From positions 186,001-250,000 of the forward strand of contig WPHV01000005.1 in the NCBI GenBank assembly GCA_009744235.1: 64,000 bases of DNA. Direction: 5' to 3'. The position numbers were made by a program, and so were the translations under genes. This DNA comes from Gillisella vitis. Lineage in GTDB: Bacteria; Pseudomonadota; Alphaproteobacteria; Rhizobiales; Rhizobiaceae. The notes beneath the pieces were generated by a model, which was given only the letters and a program-made list of their open reading frames with translations, was not told the DNA's origin and did no database searches. This document shows positions 1-7,797 of the stretch, piece by piece (the first letter of the stretch is position 1; each line of letters begins with the position of its first letter).

Positions 1-289
1 ATGCCTCCTCAGGGGCGCGCCACAGGCCTGTGCCGGTCACGACAAAACTGGTCTCATCCGGCTCCTCAACGGTGACGCCCATGGCCCTCAGCGCATCCGC
101 CATATAGCGGGTGTCATCGCTTTTCAGCGCGCCGGTCAACCGGCTGGTGCCATTGGCCAGACCCGCCAATAGCAGCACACGGTTGGTGATCGACTTCGAG
201 CCGGGCGGGCTGACATGGCCGGTTAGCGGCTTTGCGGGCGGCAGGATGGTGAGGGCGTCGGCGGTCTGGGCGGTAAGGGTCATGAGCAT
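1..289 (-). CDS. aroA: 3-phosphoshikimate 1-carboxyvinyltransferase (EPSP synthase), N-terminal part
   Basis: EPSP synthase joins shikimate-3-phosphate and phosphoenolpyruvate in the chorismate pathway in the cytosol. Only the first ~96 residues are present; the rest lies beyond the left edge. PGSKS at residues 29-33 followed by [11 protein letters not shown] is the substrate-binding signature of the family, and SDDTRYM at 57-63 is the following conserved block. Two in-frame ATGs (289 and 283) are possible starts, and neither has a strong ribosome binding site. A palindromic repeat lies just upstream at 316-365. The family call is firm; the exact start is not. Confidence 0.88.
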   Translation of the reverse strand, partial: MLMTLTAQTADALTILPPAKPLTGHVSPPGSKSITNRVLLLAGLANGTSRLTGALKSDDTRYMADALRAMGVTVEEPDETSFVVTGTGLWRAPEEA

Positions 290-315
290 GTCCGTGGGTT
301 TAACCGGGCTTTTGC

Positions 316-365
316 CTGCTGCATAATTCCTTAAATCGTTTCCGGCTTAAGGGCTTATGCAAGTA
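316..365. repeat. palindromic leader element, copy A
   Basis: An imperfect palindrome: GCATAATTCCTTAAATCG on one side and CTTAAGGGCTTATGC on the other, around TTTCCGG. It matches copies at 13881, 25372, 36301 and more weakly 44697. It lies 27 bases upstream of the aroA start, in the presumed leader. Confidence 0.75.
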
Positions 366-406
366 GCGCGCCGCCGTTTCCATTGCAATCTTCAATGTGC
401 CAACCT

Positions 407-1147
407 TCAAGCTTCAGGCAGATCGCGATCCAGGAACAACCGTGCCAGCCGGGTTTCCTGGGCTTTCGCCATCGTACGGGCATAGGCATCCATGGCCAAA
501 AGCGACAGCAGGCTCGCAACACCACCGGCAGCGGCAAGATGCAGGATGTGTTGACTATGGGCCGAGAACTGCAACCGGTCGGCCACAGCCTGCGATACGA
601 CATTCATCACCGTCAGGCTCACCAGATTGCAGACCAGAATGGATGGGACGAGCCAGTACAAGTCTCGAACATTCAGAGCTGGCAGATCGTGATCCGGCGC
701 TTGTCCTTCCGGCGGAGCGTGGTCATCGCGCATGGTGATGCGGGCGATTTCCATCATCACCACCTGGGGAAATATATATTTGATGATCGGCACGAACCAG
801 CAGATCACCGAGACCCAGGGGCCAAGTCGTGGCGGCGCATCGGGTGAAAGACGGGCGGCGAAGTGAACAGCAAACCACAGCCAGGCCAACCAGAAACAGG
901 CGCTGGCAACCCGAAAGACGAAAGCGCCAATCTCGATGAAAGCCGCCCAGCGACCAACACCCTGCGCCAGCCAGCTGGTTACGCCGGTATAGGTCGCAAA
1001 GCCGGTGGCAGCCACCACATATTGAACCCAGGCGGTGTAGAGAAAAAACGGCACCAGAATGAAATAAAACACCCCGCAGAGAGCTGCGAGAATCAGCCAG
1101 CCGCGCCGCATCCATGTCATTCGCCGGAGAAGGGTGTCCAGCGTCAT
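407..1147 (-). CDS. DUF4328-like integral membrane protein
   Basis: A 246-residue protein with several hydrophobic segments: near residues 17-50, 65-95, 105-130, 165-190 and 205-225. The block LGPWVSVICWFVPIIKYIFP followed by an acidic helix (MMEI) resembles the DUF4328 membrane family, in which a Trp-rich helix precedes a Pro-containing one. The function is unknown. The gene follows glyQ by 33 bases on the same strand and may be co-transcribed with it. There is no signal peptide apart from the first membrane helix. The family assignment rests on remembered motif shape and would need a profile search. Confidence 0.7.
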   Translation of the reverse strand: MTLDTLLRRMTWMRRGWLILAALCGVFYFILVPFFLYTAWVQYVVAATGFATYTGVTSWLAQGVGRWAAFIEIGAFVFRVASACFWLAWLWFAVHFAARLSPDAPPRLGPWVSVICWFVPIIKYIFPQVVMMEIARITMRDDHAPPEGQAPDHDLPALNVRDLYWLVPSILVCNLVSLTVMNVVSQAVADRLQFSAHSQHILHLAAAGGVASLLSLLAMDAYARTMAKAQETRLARLFLDRDLPEA

Positions 1148-1180
1148 GCCCTTGCCCTCTCCCCAGCCGTTTCCAAGCTC

Positions 1181-2164
1181 TTACGCGGCCTTGCCGAAAT
1201 TCGCGCCACCGGCATCGGTCTGCAAAAACGCCTCGCCGCAGGCCTTGGCCAGCGTGCGCACCCGCAGGATATAGCTCTGGCGCTCGGTAACAGAAATCAC
1301 CCCGCGCGCATCGAGCAGATTGAAGACGTGGCTTGCCTTGATGCATTGGTCATAGGCCGGGAATACGCATTTATGCAGCACCTGATTGGCGCTTTCGCCC
1401 GGCGCACCGGCATCCAGCAGCGCCTGACATTCCTTCTCGGCATCGGTAAAATGCCGCAGCAGCATTTCGGTATTGGCATATTCGAAATTATGGCGGGAAT
1501 ATTCCTGCTCGGCTTGCAGGAAAACATCGCCATAGGAGATCTTTTCCTCGCCGTCGCGGCCATTGAAGTTCAGGTCATAGACATTATCGACGCCCTGCAC
1601 ATACATGGCCAGACGCTCCAGACCATAGGTCAGTTCGCCCGCCACCGGCGAGCACTCGATGCCGCAGACCTGCTGGAAATAGGTGAATTGCGAGACCTCC
1701 ATGCCGTCGCACCAGCATTCCCAGCCGAGACCCCAGGCACCCAGCGTCGGGCTTTCCCAATCGTCTTCCACAAAGCGCACGTCATGCAGCAGCGGGTCGA
1801 GGCCGATGGCCTTCAACGAGCCGAGATAAAGCTCCTGCAGGTTGGATGGGTTCGGTTTCAGGATCACCTGATATTGGTAGTAATGCTGCAAGCGATTGGG
1901 ATTTTCACCATAGCGGCCATCGGAAGGACGGCGCGAGGGCTGAACATAAGCAGCCTTCCAAGGCTTGGGGCCAAGCGCGCGCAGCGTCGTTGCCGGGTGA
2001 AATGTACCAGCGCCAACTTCCATATCATAGGGTTGCAGCACGGCGCAGCCCTTGTCGGCCCAGTAATTGTGCAGCGTCAGGATCAGCGCCTGAAAGGAGC
2101 GCTTCGGGTCCATATGCGGGGCGGAAGCCGAAGGAGCGAGAGGAAGCGTCATGGGAACCTGCAT
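1181..2164 (-). CDS. glyQ: glycine--tRNA ligase alpha subunit
   Basis: The alpha subunit of the heterotetrameric bacterial glycyl-tRNA synthetase, which holds the class II catalytic core that activates glycine with ATP. The protein has 327 residues, normal for GlyQ. Clear signatures are [16 protein letters not shown] (about 44-59), [19 protein letters not shown] (about 73-91) and [20 protein letters not shown] in the middle. Two starts are possible, 2164 and 2152; the second has a better-placed AGG. The beta subunit gene glyS, usually nearby, is not downstream here: a DUF4328-like gene and then aroA follow instead. Confidence 0.96.
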   Translation of the reverse strand: MQVPMTLPLAPSASAPHMDPKRSFQALILTLHNYWADKGCAVLQPYDMEVGAGTFHPATTLRALGPKPWKAAYVQPSRRPSDGRYGENPNRLQHYYQYQVILKPNPSNLQELYLGSLKAIGLDPLLHDVRFVEDDWESPTLGAWGLGWECWCDGMEVSQFTYFQQVCGIECSPVAGELTYGLERLAMYVQGVDNVYDLNFNGRDGEEKISYGDVFLQAEQEYSRHNFEYANTEMLLRHFTDAEKECQALLDAGAPGESANQVLHKCVFPAYDQCIKASHVFNLLDARGVISVTERQSYILRVRTLAKACGEAFLQTDAGGANFGKAA

Positions 2165-2243
2165 TTATCATCGAAATCAAAGGGTCAGTCTGACCTGCCA
2201 TGTGCGGCCTTTGCGGTCAAGAGTGGCGTCGCTTGCGAGCGCG

Positions 2244-3476
2244 CTACTCGGCAGACCTTGATCGCTCAGTACCCACGACCTGATCCAATTGCCCGCGCAG
2301 CAGAAACACCACGCCATCGGAGGCAAAATCAATCTTCGCCTCGCCGCGAAATAGATCCGCCACGACCCGCTCGGTCAGCTTGGAGCCGAAACCGCGACGC
2401 TCCGGTTCAGACACGGGTGGCCCGCCATGTTCGCTCCAGCGCAGAAAGAACCGGCCATCCTGCTGATTGCCCCATTCCACCTGCACCTGACCGCCCGTTA
2501 CCGATAGCGATCCATATTTCGTGGCATTGGTGGCAAGTTCATGCAGGGCAAGCGACAGACCAAGCGCCTGGCGCGACGAGGCCTGCATGGATAAAGGTCC
2601 CGTGATCAGGAAGCGTTCTGGACTGTCCCTATGCGGGTCGATGGCGTTTTCGACCACTTCGGCAATATCCGCCGAGGCCACGCTCTTGCCGGTCAACAGG
2701 TCCTGTGCCTTGGACAAGGCCTGAATGCGGGCCGAAACCAGACTTGCCGCCTGCGGCAGGGATTGCGCGCCGCGCATGGTCTGGCCGACAATGGATTGCA
2801 CCATGGCCAGCATGTTTTTCACCCGATGCGCGAGTTCGCCGTTCAGCAGGCGCAACTCCTGCTCGAATGCTTCTTTTTGGCGAAGATGCTGGCGGGTTTC
2901 TTCATGGCTCTTCTCCAGCGCCTGGCGGTCAAGCACGGCCTGCGTCGTCTCCGTGACGATGTTCAGCAGCCCATGCACAGCACCATCGTCGCCATAAAGC
3001 GGGCTATAGGAAAAGGTCCAGTAGGTCTGCTCCGCAAAACCGTTGCGGGTCATCACCAGCGGCATATTTTCTTCCCATGTCGCCTTGCCGGCAAGAGCAC
3101 TGCGCACATAGGGCAAAACCCCGTCCCAGACATCCGCCCAGATTTCGGTAAAGGGCCTGCCCAGCGCCTTGTCCTTGCGCAGGCCCAGGATCGGCTCATA
3201 GGCATCGTTGTAGAATTGCAGCAGATCCGGCCCCCACCAGAAGCACATAGGCTGGCGCGAGGCCAACACCATCCGCATGGTGATTTTCAGCGATAGCGGC
3301 CAGCTCTTGATTGGACCGAGCGAGGTCGCCGCCCAGTCGAAATGGCGGATCATCTCGCCAATCCTGCCGCCTCCGGCCAGGAAATCATCTGTGCTGATTG
3401 ATGCATGAGAGGATGGCCAAGCCTGTTTCGCCTCCGGAAAAGACAATGCCAAGATCCCCCAACTTCCCAATATCAC
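2244..3476 (-). CDS. PAS-domain sensor histidine kinase, HWE family
   Basis: A soluble sensor kinase of 410 residues. A PAS-like domain spans about 50-175 (note WTFSYSPLYGDDG, typical of PAS core plus C-terminal cap), followed by a short coiled coil at 180-210. The kinase core has the HWE arrangement: phospho-acceptor His217 in ELAHRVKNMLAMVQSI, N box LHELATNATKYGSLS (311-325), the WSE motif at 347-349 and the ATP lid GFGS at 362-365. No transmembrane segment or receiver domain is seen and no cognate regulator lies nearby, so its partner is unknown. The GTG start at 3476 is uncertain; there is no good ribosome site, and the first internal Met is residue 42. Confidence 0.88.
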   Translation of the reverse strand: MILGSWGILALSFPEAKQAWPSSHASISTDDFLAGGGRIGEMIRHFDWAATSLGPIKSWPLSLKITMRMVLASRQPMCFWWGPDLLQFYNDAYEPILGLRKDKALGRPFTEIWADVWDGVLPYVRSALAGKATWEENMPLVMTRNGFAEQTYWTFSYSPLYGDDGAVHGLLNIVTETTQAVLDRQALEKSHEETRQHLRQKEAFEQELRLLNGELAHRVKNMLAMVQSIVGQTMRGAQSLPQAASLVSARIQALSKAQDLLTGKSVASADIAEVVENAIDPHRDSPERFLITGPLSMQASSRQALGLSLALHELATNATKYGSLSVTGGQVQVEWGNQQDGRFFLRWSEHGGPPVSEPERRGFGSKLTERVVADLFRGEAKIDFASDGVVFLLRGQLDQVVGTERSRSAE

Positions 3477-3735
3477 GTTATATAATCACAGCACTGAGCG
3501 CCCTTTGGGCGCATTCAGGCTCTCTGCAACAGTTTATAGGCTTGTGCATTGTTACTGTCCTGAACGGTGTGCTCAGGCAGTCATGCCGTTTGTCGCAATG
3601 AAACAGGTTTCACGGCGGCTTGTTCCCATTCATAAGATCATAATTTTCTCGGGATGCAAGCAAAGCGATACAACCGGGCTGTTTTTAGCACTTTGTTTTG
3701 GCAGGCTATTCTTTGGCCGAAGACGCCCCTGCCTA

Positions 3736-3924
3736 TCAGTCGTCCTGCTTCACCCGGTATTCGCCAGTCTTCGGGTCCTTGACCAGGGTGGTGATCGCAT
3801 CGCTCTCGCGCCCGCTGCGGCGATGGGCATTCACCGTTTTACGCTGCGCTACCGATGCGGTCCAGCGCCGGTAATACCAGACGGCAAGACCGATCAGAAT
3901 GATAAAAAAGAGAATGCGCGTCAT
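3736..3924 (-). CDS. small single-pass membrane protein
   Basis: A 62-residue protein with one N-terminal hydrophobic helix (RILFFIILIGLAVWYYRRW) and then a charged tail ending in KDPKTGEYRVKQDD. I chose ATG 3924 because AGGCAGC precedes it; a GTG at 3948 is in frame. It lies about 130 bases downstream of the S49 peptidase on the same strand. The function is unknown. The tail resembles a DUF-type extension seen in short rhizobial membrane proteins, but this is an impression only. Confidence 0.6.
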   Translation of the reverse strand: MTRILFFIILIGLAVWYYRRWTASVAQRKTVNAHRRSGRESDAITTLVKDPKTGEYRVKQDD

Positions 3925-4051
3925 GCTGCCTGCTCGCCCACGGATCACATTGCCCGCTGGAAAACCGAGAGGACATCACCTTCTTTTATCAGGTCGCCGA
4001 GATCTTCGAAAGCCCCGCTCTCGCCAAAACCCAGATGACATCAAGCATATC

Positions 4052-4918
4052 TTAAAGCCCGTAGCGCGCCCACAGCGCCCGGTCTTCCAGCGTCTCGACA
4101 AGACCGGCGGCGGCGGCGCTGCCGATATCGCACGAAGCAGATAGTGCCGTATCAACGCCCGGCAGACGGCGCCCAAACAAGCCGCGCGCCCCGGAGATCA
4201 ATTCCAGCCGGGCCGTCTTGCCGTAGCGCGCCTTGATGTCTTCGCGCATGCTGCCCAGTCCATCGACCAGACCAAGCTCGAAACCCTTGCGCCCGGTCCA
4301 GAACAGGCCGGAAAACAGCTCCGGATTGTCGTTAAGCCGGATGCCGCGCCGCGTCTTGACCATATCGATGAAAACACCGTGAATATCCAGCTGAAGGGTC
4401 TTCAGATAGTCGATATCGCTCTGCTTTTCCGGCTGAAAGGGATCGAGCATCACCTTGTTTTCGCCAGCCGTATAAACGCGCCGCTCGACGCCGATCTTCT
4501 TCAGCAGGTCTGGAAAGCCGAAACCGCCAGAGACGACACCGATCGAGCCGACAATCGAGGTCGGGTCGGCAATGATTTCATCACCGGCAAGGGCAATCAT
4601 ATAGCCGCCGGAGGCTGCCACATCTTCCACGAACACCAGCACGGTCTTGCTGTGTTCATCGGCCAGGGTGCGAATGCGCTGATAGATCATCCGCGATTGC
4701 ACCGGCGATCCGCCCGGCGAATTGATCGACAGCACCACAGCCGGGCTGTCCTTCAACTTGAACGCTTTTTCAAGAAGCGGGGCGACAGCGGCGAGGTTCA
4801 GCGCCGGGCGAAACCGGCTGCCGCCGCTCATGATCGCGCCATGCAGCCGCACGACCGGAATGACGATTTCCTGCTTGCGAAACCGCTTCGGCACCCACCG
4901 CTTCCATAGACCCGCCAT
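4052..4918 (-). CDS. sppA: S49 family signal peptide peptidase (SppA/SohB-like)
   Basis: A 288-residue serine protease of the S49 (SppA) family, which cleaves remnant signal peptides or membrane-associated peptides. The nucleophile is Ser103 in EDVAASGGYMIA, and the general-base Lys155 lies in TAGENKVMLDPF. The 52-residue gap between them matches the spacing known for short, single-domain SppA enzymes. NSPGG at 66-70 forms the oxyanion region. No obvious N-terminal transmembrane anchor is present, only a basic segment (residues 5-15). Compared with E. coli SppA, this is the half-length, oligomer-forming type. Confidence 0.92.
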   Translation of the reverse strand: MAGLWKRWVPKRFRKQEIVIPVVRLHGAIMSGGSRFRPALNLAAVAPLLEKAFKLKDSPAVVLSINSPGGSPVQSRMIYQRIRTLADEHSKTVLVFVEDVAASGGYMIALAGDEIIADPTSIVGSIGVVSGGFGFPDLLKKIGVERRVYTAGENKVMLDPFQPEKQSDIDYLKTLQLDIHGVFIDMVKTRRGIRLNDNPELFSGLFWTGRKGFELGLVDGLGSMREDIKARYGKTARLELISGARGLFGRRLPGVDTALSASCDIGSAAAAGLVETLEDRALWARYGL

Positions 4919-5024
4919 GCGTCACATCCTTTGCTGCATCAAACCGAACAGTCATGTAAGTCCTGAAGGCGTAAACGCAATGGCAAGGCTGATTTTTGCC
5001 GGATGACCCCGCCACGACGACCTG

Positions 5025-5828
5025 TCAGACCGCCTTGATGTCCAGCCTCGGATAGGCCCCTCGGCCATTGTTGAGCGCATCGACCTGCGGCAGGAAGGCA
5101 TGACCTTCAGGCCCATGCATGATCAGCGGGCTGCGGAAGGTGAGCCGGGCGCGCGAGCCTTTAATCGCCGTCAGCAGCAGGCGGATAGCACTTTCGCCCT
5201 CCCTTGGATGGATGAGGGTAATCTCGATGCCGCCAAAGCGTTTGCCGCAGGCGGCGATGATCTCGGCCACCGATTGCGGTCGGGCAATCAGCGACAATTG
5301 CCCGCCGGGCCTCATGATCGCACCAGCGGTGCGCAACCAGCGTTCAAACAAATCCCCGTCCATGGCATGGGCCTCGGCCTTCAGGCTGTCAGGCGTTGTC
5401 CTATCACGCCCGTCATTGAAGGGCGGGTTCATGATCACATGGTCGAAAGCGTCATCCGGCAATCCCGCCGCCCGGCGCGCCCGACCCGTGAGCGTTACAT
5501 CCGCCGCGATCAGTCGAACCCGTGCCGCCAGATGGGCATTCTCGGCCAGACCGAGGGTCTTGTGCGCAAAGGACAACATGTCAGGGGAACGCTCAACCAG
5601 CGTCACCATGGCCATCGGAAGACGCGAGGCAACAGCCAAACCCGCTCCACCGGCGCCAGCGCCCAGATCTGCAACCGTGCCACCCTCCCCCACCAACGCT
5701 GCCAAGAGCATGGCATCCATGCCAGCGCGATGACCACGGCCTTTTGGTTGCACGAGGAAAAAGCCGCCGCGATGAAAGGCATCGACGGTTTCGTTGATGA
5801 TATCGGAGGCAGTCCCCTCAAACGCCAT
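5025..5828 (-). CDS. tRNA1(Val) adenine N6-methyltransferase-like (TrmN6-type)
   Basis: A 267-residue Rossmann-fold, SAM-dependent methyltransferase. DLGAGAG at 54-60 is the SAM-binding loop and NPPF at 134-137 is the catalytic motif of N6-adenine methylases. The closest fit is the TrmN6/YfiC group, which methylates A37 of tRNA-Val; related enzymes carry the same NPPFND. The target here is inferred, not shown. Its start lies 21 bases beyond the stop of the DUF2007 gene on the same strand, so the two are probably co-transcribed, as is common in rhizobia. Confidence 0.85.
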   Translation of the reverse strand: MAFEGTASDIINETVDAFHRGGFFLVQPKGRGHRAGMDAMLLAALVGEGGTVADLGAGAGGAGLAVASRLPMAMVTLVERSPDMLSFAHKTLGLAENAHLAARVRLIAADVTLTGRARRAAGLPDDAFDHVIMNPPFNDGRDRTTPDSLKAEAHAMDGDLFERWLRTAGAIMRPGGQLSLIARPQSVAEIIAACGKRFGGIEITLIHPREGESAIRLLLTAIKGSRARLTFRSPLIMHGPEGHAFLPQVDALNNGRGAYPRLDIKAV

Positions 5829-5849
5829 GGGCTTCTGTCCCGATCTCGC

Positions 5850-6080
5850 TTATGCCGTGCCGTCGCGCAATTCTGCGCCAAGACCGGCATCGATCAGGAT
5901 GCGCCGCGCTTCTTCTGCCCGGCCCGGCTCGACCAGGAAACGGCGCGGCAAAAGCCCGAGCGATCCTTCCAGAATGCTCATCGACTGGTCGGCAATCAGG
6001 CTCTCGATACCGGCATCCTTCATCAGGCTCTGGGCAAAGGACAGTAAAACGGCGTCATTGGTGCGAATGAGTTCATGCAT
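5850..6080 (-). CDS. DUF2007 domain protein
   Basis: A 76-residue soluble protein beginning MHELIRTNDAVLLSFAQSLM and ending with FLVEPGRAEEARRILIDAGL. This fits the DUF2007 (putative signal-transducing) family, which folds like a PII-type ferredoxin domain and is often encoded beside a TrmN6-like methyltransferase. The ATG at 6080 gives the expected family length; longer reading upstream would add basic, non-conserved residues. The role is unknown. Confidence 0.8.
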   Translation of the reverse strand: MHELIRTNDAVLLSFAQSLMKDAGIESLIADQSMSILEGSLGLLPRRFLVEPGRAEEARRILIDAGLGAELRDGTA

Positions 6081-6406
6081 GCGATGATGAGTCCTATCAA
6101 ATCTGCGGGATAGAGAAATTCCGCTCTTGCCGGGTCGCCAACGGCTTTTTATGTTTGTTTCAGCATTATGTCTCGAATTTTCGCGCAAACACCGCTTGAT
6201 GACGCGACAGTCAGGCAAAAAAACCGTAAGTTGGGTCGAAGCGACGACAATTGCCCGATCCGGTTAGGCCAAATCCGGTTGGGCTAGGCCCGGTTGGGAT
6301 TGAGATGACATTGAGCCTTGGATATAAGGGGCCAACGCGGTCTTGTGGTGTGTTAATCCACACGCTATCGCAGTCCTGATACAGGAATAAACAGGAGTCC
6401 GGACAG
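6081..6406. promoter_or_regulatory. divergent intergenic region between DUF2007 gene and ispB
   Basis: A 326-base region that must hold promoters for both directions. At 6254-6298 there is a short CCGGTT(A/G)GG-type repeat (three near-copies). An AGGAG at 6393-6397 serves the plus-strand gene. I see no convincing operator or riboswitch. Confidence 0.4.
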
Positions 6407-7423
6407 TTGGGCGCAGTGATACCGCTTGGTGACAAGAAAAACAAACAGGCCTCGGTGCAACCTCTGGTGGACCTGACCCGCAACGGCATGGAGCGGGTCA
6501 ATCAACTGATCCTGTCAAAGGCAGGCTCCGATGTCCAGATGATCCCGGAAGTGGCCAATCACCTGATTTCCTCTGGTGGCAAGCGCCTGCGCCCAATGCT
6601 GACGCTGGCCTCCGCCGCGATGTTTGGCTATGAGGGCGAAGGCCATATCAAGCTCGCCACCAGCGTCGAATTCATGCACACTGCCACGCTGCTGCACGAC
6701 GACGTGGTCGATGAGAGCGACCTCAGGCGCGGCAAATCCACCGCCCGGATGATCTGGGGCAACCAGGCCAGTGTGTTGGTCGGCGATTTCCTGCTTGGTC
6801 AGGCGTTCCGGATGATGGTCGAGGTCGGCTCGCTGGAAGCGCTGGATGTCTTGTCAACGGCGGCCTCGGTGATTGCCGAGGGCGAAGTGCTTCAGCTTTC
6901 GGTCGCCAAGAACATGGAAACCACCGAGGACGATTATCAGGCCGTCATTCGCGCCAAGACAGCCGCGCTGTTTGCCGCCGCCGCCGAAGTCGGTCCTATC
7001 GTCGCCGGAACGGACAAAGGTGCGCGCAACGCGCTCAAATCCTACGGCATGAATTTAGGCCTGGCCTTCCAGCTGGTCGATGACGCCCTGGATTACGGCG
7101 GCAAGGTCGCCGATCTCGGCAAGAATACCGGAGACGATTTCCGCGAGGGCAAGATCACCCTGCCAGTCATTCTCGCCTACCGGCGCGGCAACGAGACCGA
7201 ACGGGGCTTCTGGCGCGAAGCGCTGGAAGGCGGCAGGCATGACGATGCCAATCTGGAAAAGGCCATGGGGCTGATTACCAAATATAACGGTCTTTCCGAT
7301 ACGGTGGCGCGGGCCATTCACTATGGCGACGTCGCCCGTGATGCCTTGGCGCCGGTGCCTGACGGCGTCTGGAAAGATGCCTTGATGGACGTCATCGATT
7401 TCTGCATCGAACGGGTCAGTTAA
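6407..7423 (+). CDS. ispB: polyprenyl (octa/decaprenyl) diphosphate synthase
   Basis: A 338-residue trans-isoprenyl diphosphate synthase that builds the ubiquinone side chain from FPP and IPP. The first Asp-rich motif, DDVVD, is at 98-102 within LLHDDVVDESDLRRG; the second, DDALD, is at 225-229. GGKRLRP at 58-64 binds IPP. Chain length cannot be read directly; alphaproteobacteria of this group usually make a decaprenyl chain. The start is a TTG at 6407, nine bases after AGGAG; a GTG at 6416 is an alternative. It is monocistronic, facing away from the DUF2007 gene. Confidence 0.93.
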   Translation: MGAVIPLGDKKNKQASVQPLVDLTRNGMERVNQLILSKAGSDVQMIPEVANHLISSGGKRLRPMLTLASAAMFGYEGEGHIKLATSVEFMHTATLLHDDVVDESDLRRGKSTARMIWGNQASVLVGDFLLGQAFRMMVEVGSLEALDVLSTAASVIAEGEVLQLSVAKNMETTEDDYQAVIRAKTAALFAAAAEVGPIVAGTDKGARNALKSYGMNLGLAFQLVDDALDYGGKVADLGKNTGDDFREGKITLPVILAYRRGNETERGFWREALEGGRHDDANLEKAMGLITKYNGLSDTVARAIHYGDVARDALAPVPDGVWKDALMDVIDFCIERVS

Positions 7424-7797
7424 AACATTTCCAGCCAGACCATGTTGCGGTTTGGCATCTGGAAATACATCCACCAAAGACACCCGGTTTTCTTGAAACG
7501 CTGAAATGCTCCGACGTTCCTCCGGAAAACCGGGAGCCATTGCCGCTAACACGTTCCGGGAGGTTTTTATGTCACTTACGCAAAAAAGCCATTCTGTTGC
7601 CATCACATTGACTGGTCACGTGGGGGCAAGGCTCTTACATATCATGTTCCGGTCTCAGCGACCTGGCTGGCAGCGAGCCTCGCAGCCTTCTGATTCGCTG
7701 GCCTGATGTTGAATTTTCCGATCCGGCCAGAATGGCCGGTGACCCTGGTTGCCCGATCCGGTCGAATGACCGGTGATCTTGGTTGAAAGGCTTCTTC
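7424..7797. other. non-coding stretch before TPR gene
   Basis: A 374-base region without a convincing gene. It holds an inverted repeat with arms CCGGTTTTC and GAAAACCGG at about 7482-7531, which may end the ispB transcript, and the tandem hairpin repeat at 7720-7788 described separately. Confidence 0.4.
7720..7788. repeat. two tandem hairpin units of 34-35 bp
   Basis: Unit 1 (7720-7754) and unit 2 (7755-7788) share GATCCGG(C/T)C..AATG.CCGGTGA.C.TGGTTG. Each contains its own stem: CCGGCCA/TGGCCGG in unit 1 and CCGGTC/GACCGG in unit 2. The second unit runs into the GAAAGG ribosome site of the next gene. Confidence 0.75.

Noticed and set aside
24-326. A plus-strand frame opposite aroA
   Set aside because: aroA on the other strand has clear motifs (PGSKS, SDDTRYM).
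863-2605. A 580-codon plus-strand frame opposite glyQ
   Set aside because: It is antisense to a clear glyQ gene, has biased low-complexity composition and no motif. GC-rich codon structure produces such mirror frames.
3940-4040. A short open stretch reading about GFGESGAFEDLGDLIKEGDV on the minus strand after the S49 gene
   Set aside because: It reads like a protein C-terminus but has a stop just upstream and no start. It may be the relic of a gene; evidence is too thin to list it.
7569-7706. A 45-codon frame after GGGAGG between ispB and the TPR gene
   Set aside because: It has a good ribosome site, but composition looks random and no conserved block is seen. It remains possible as a small protein.
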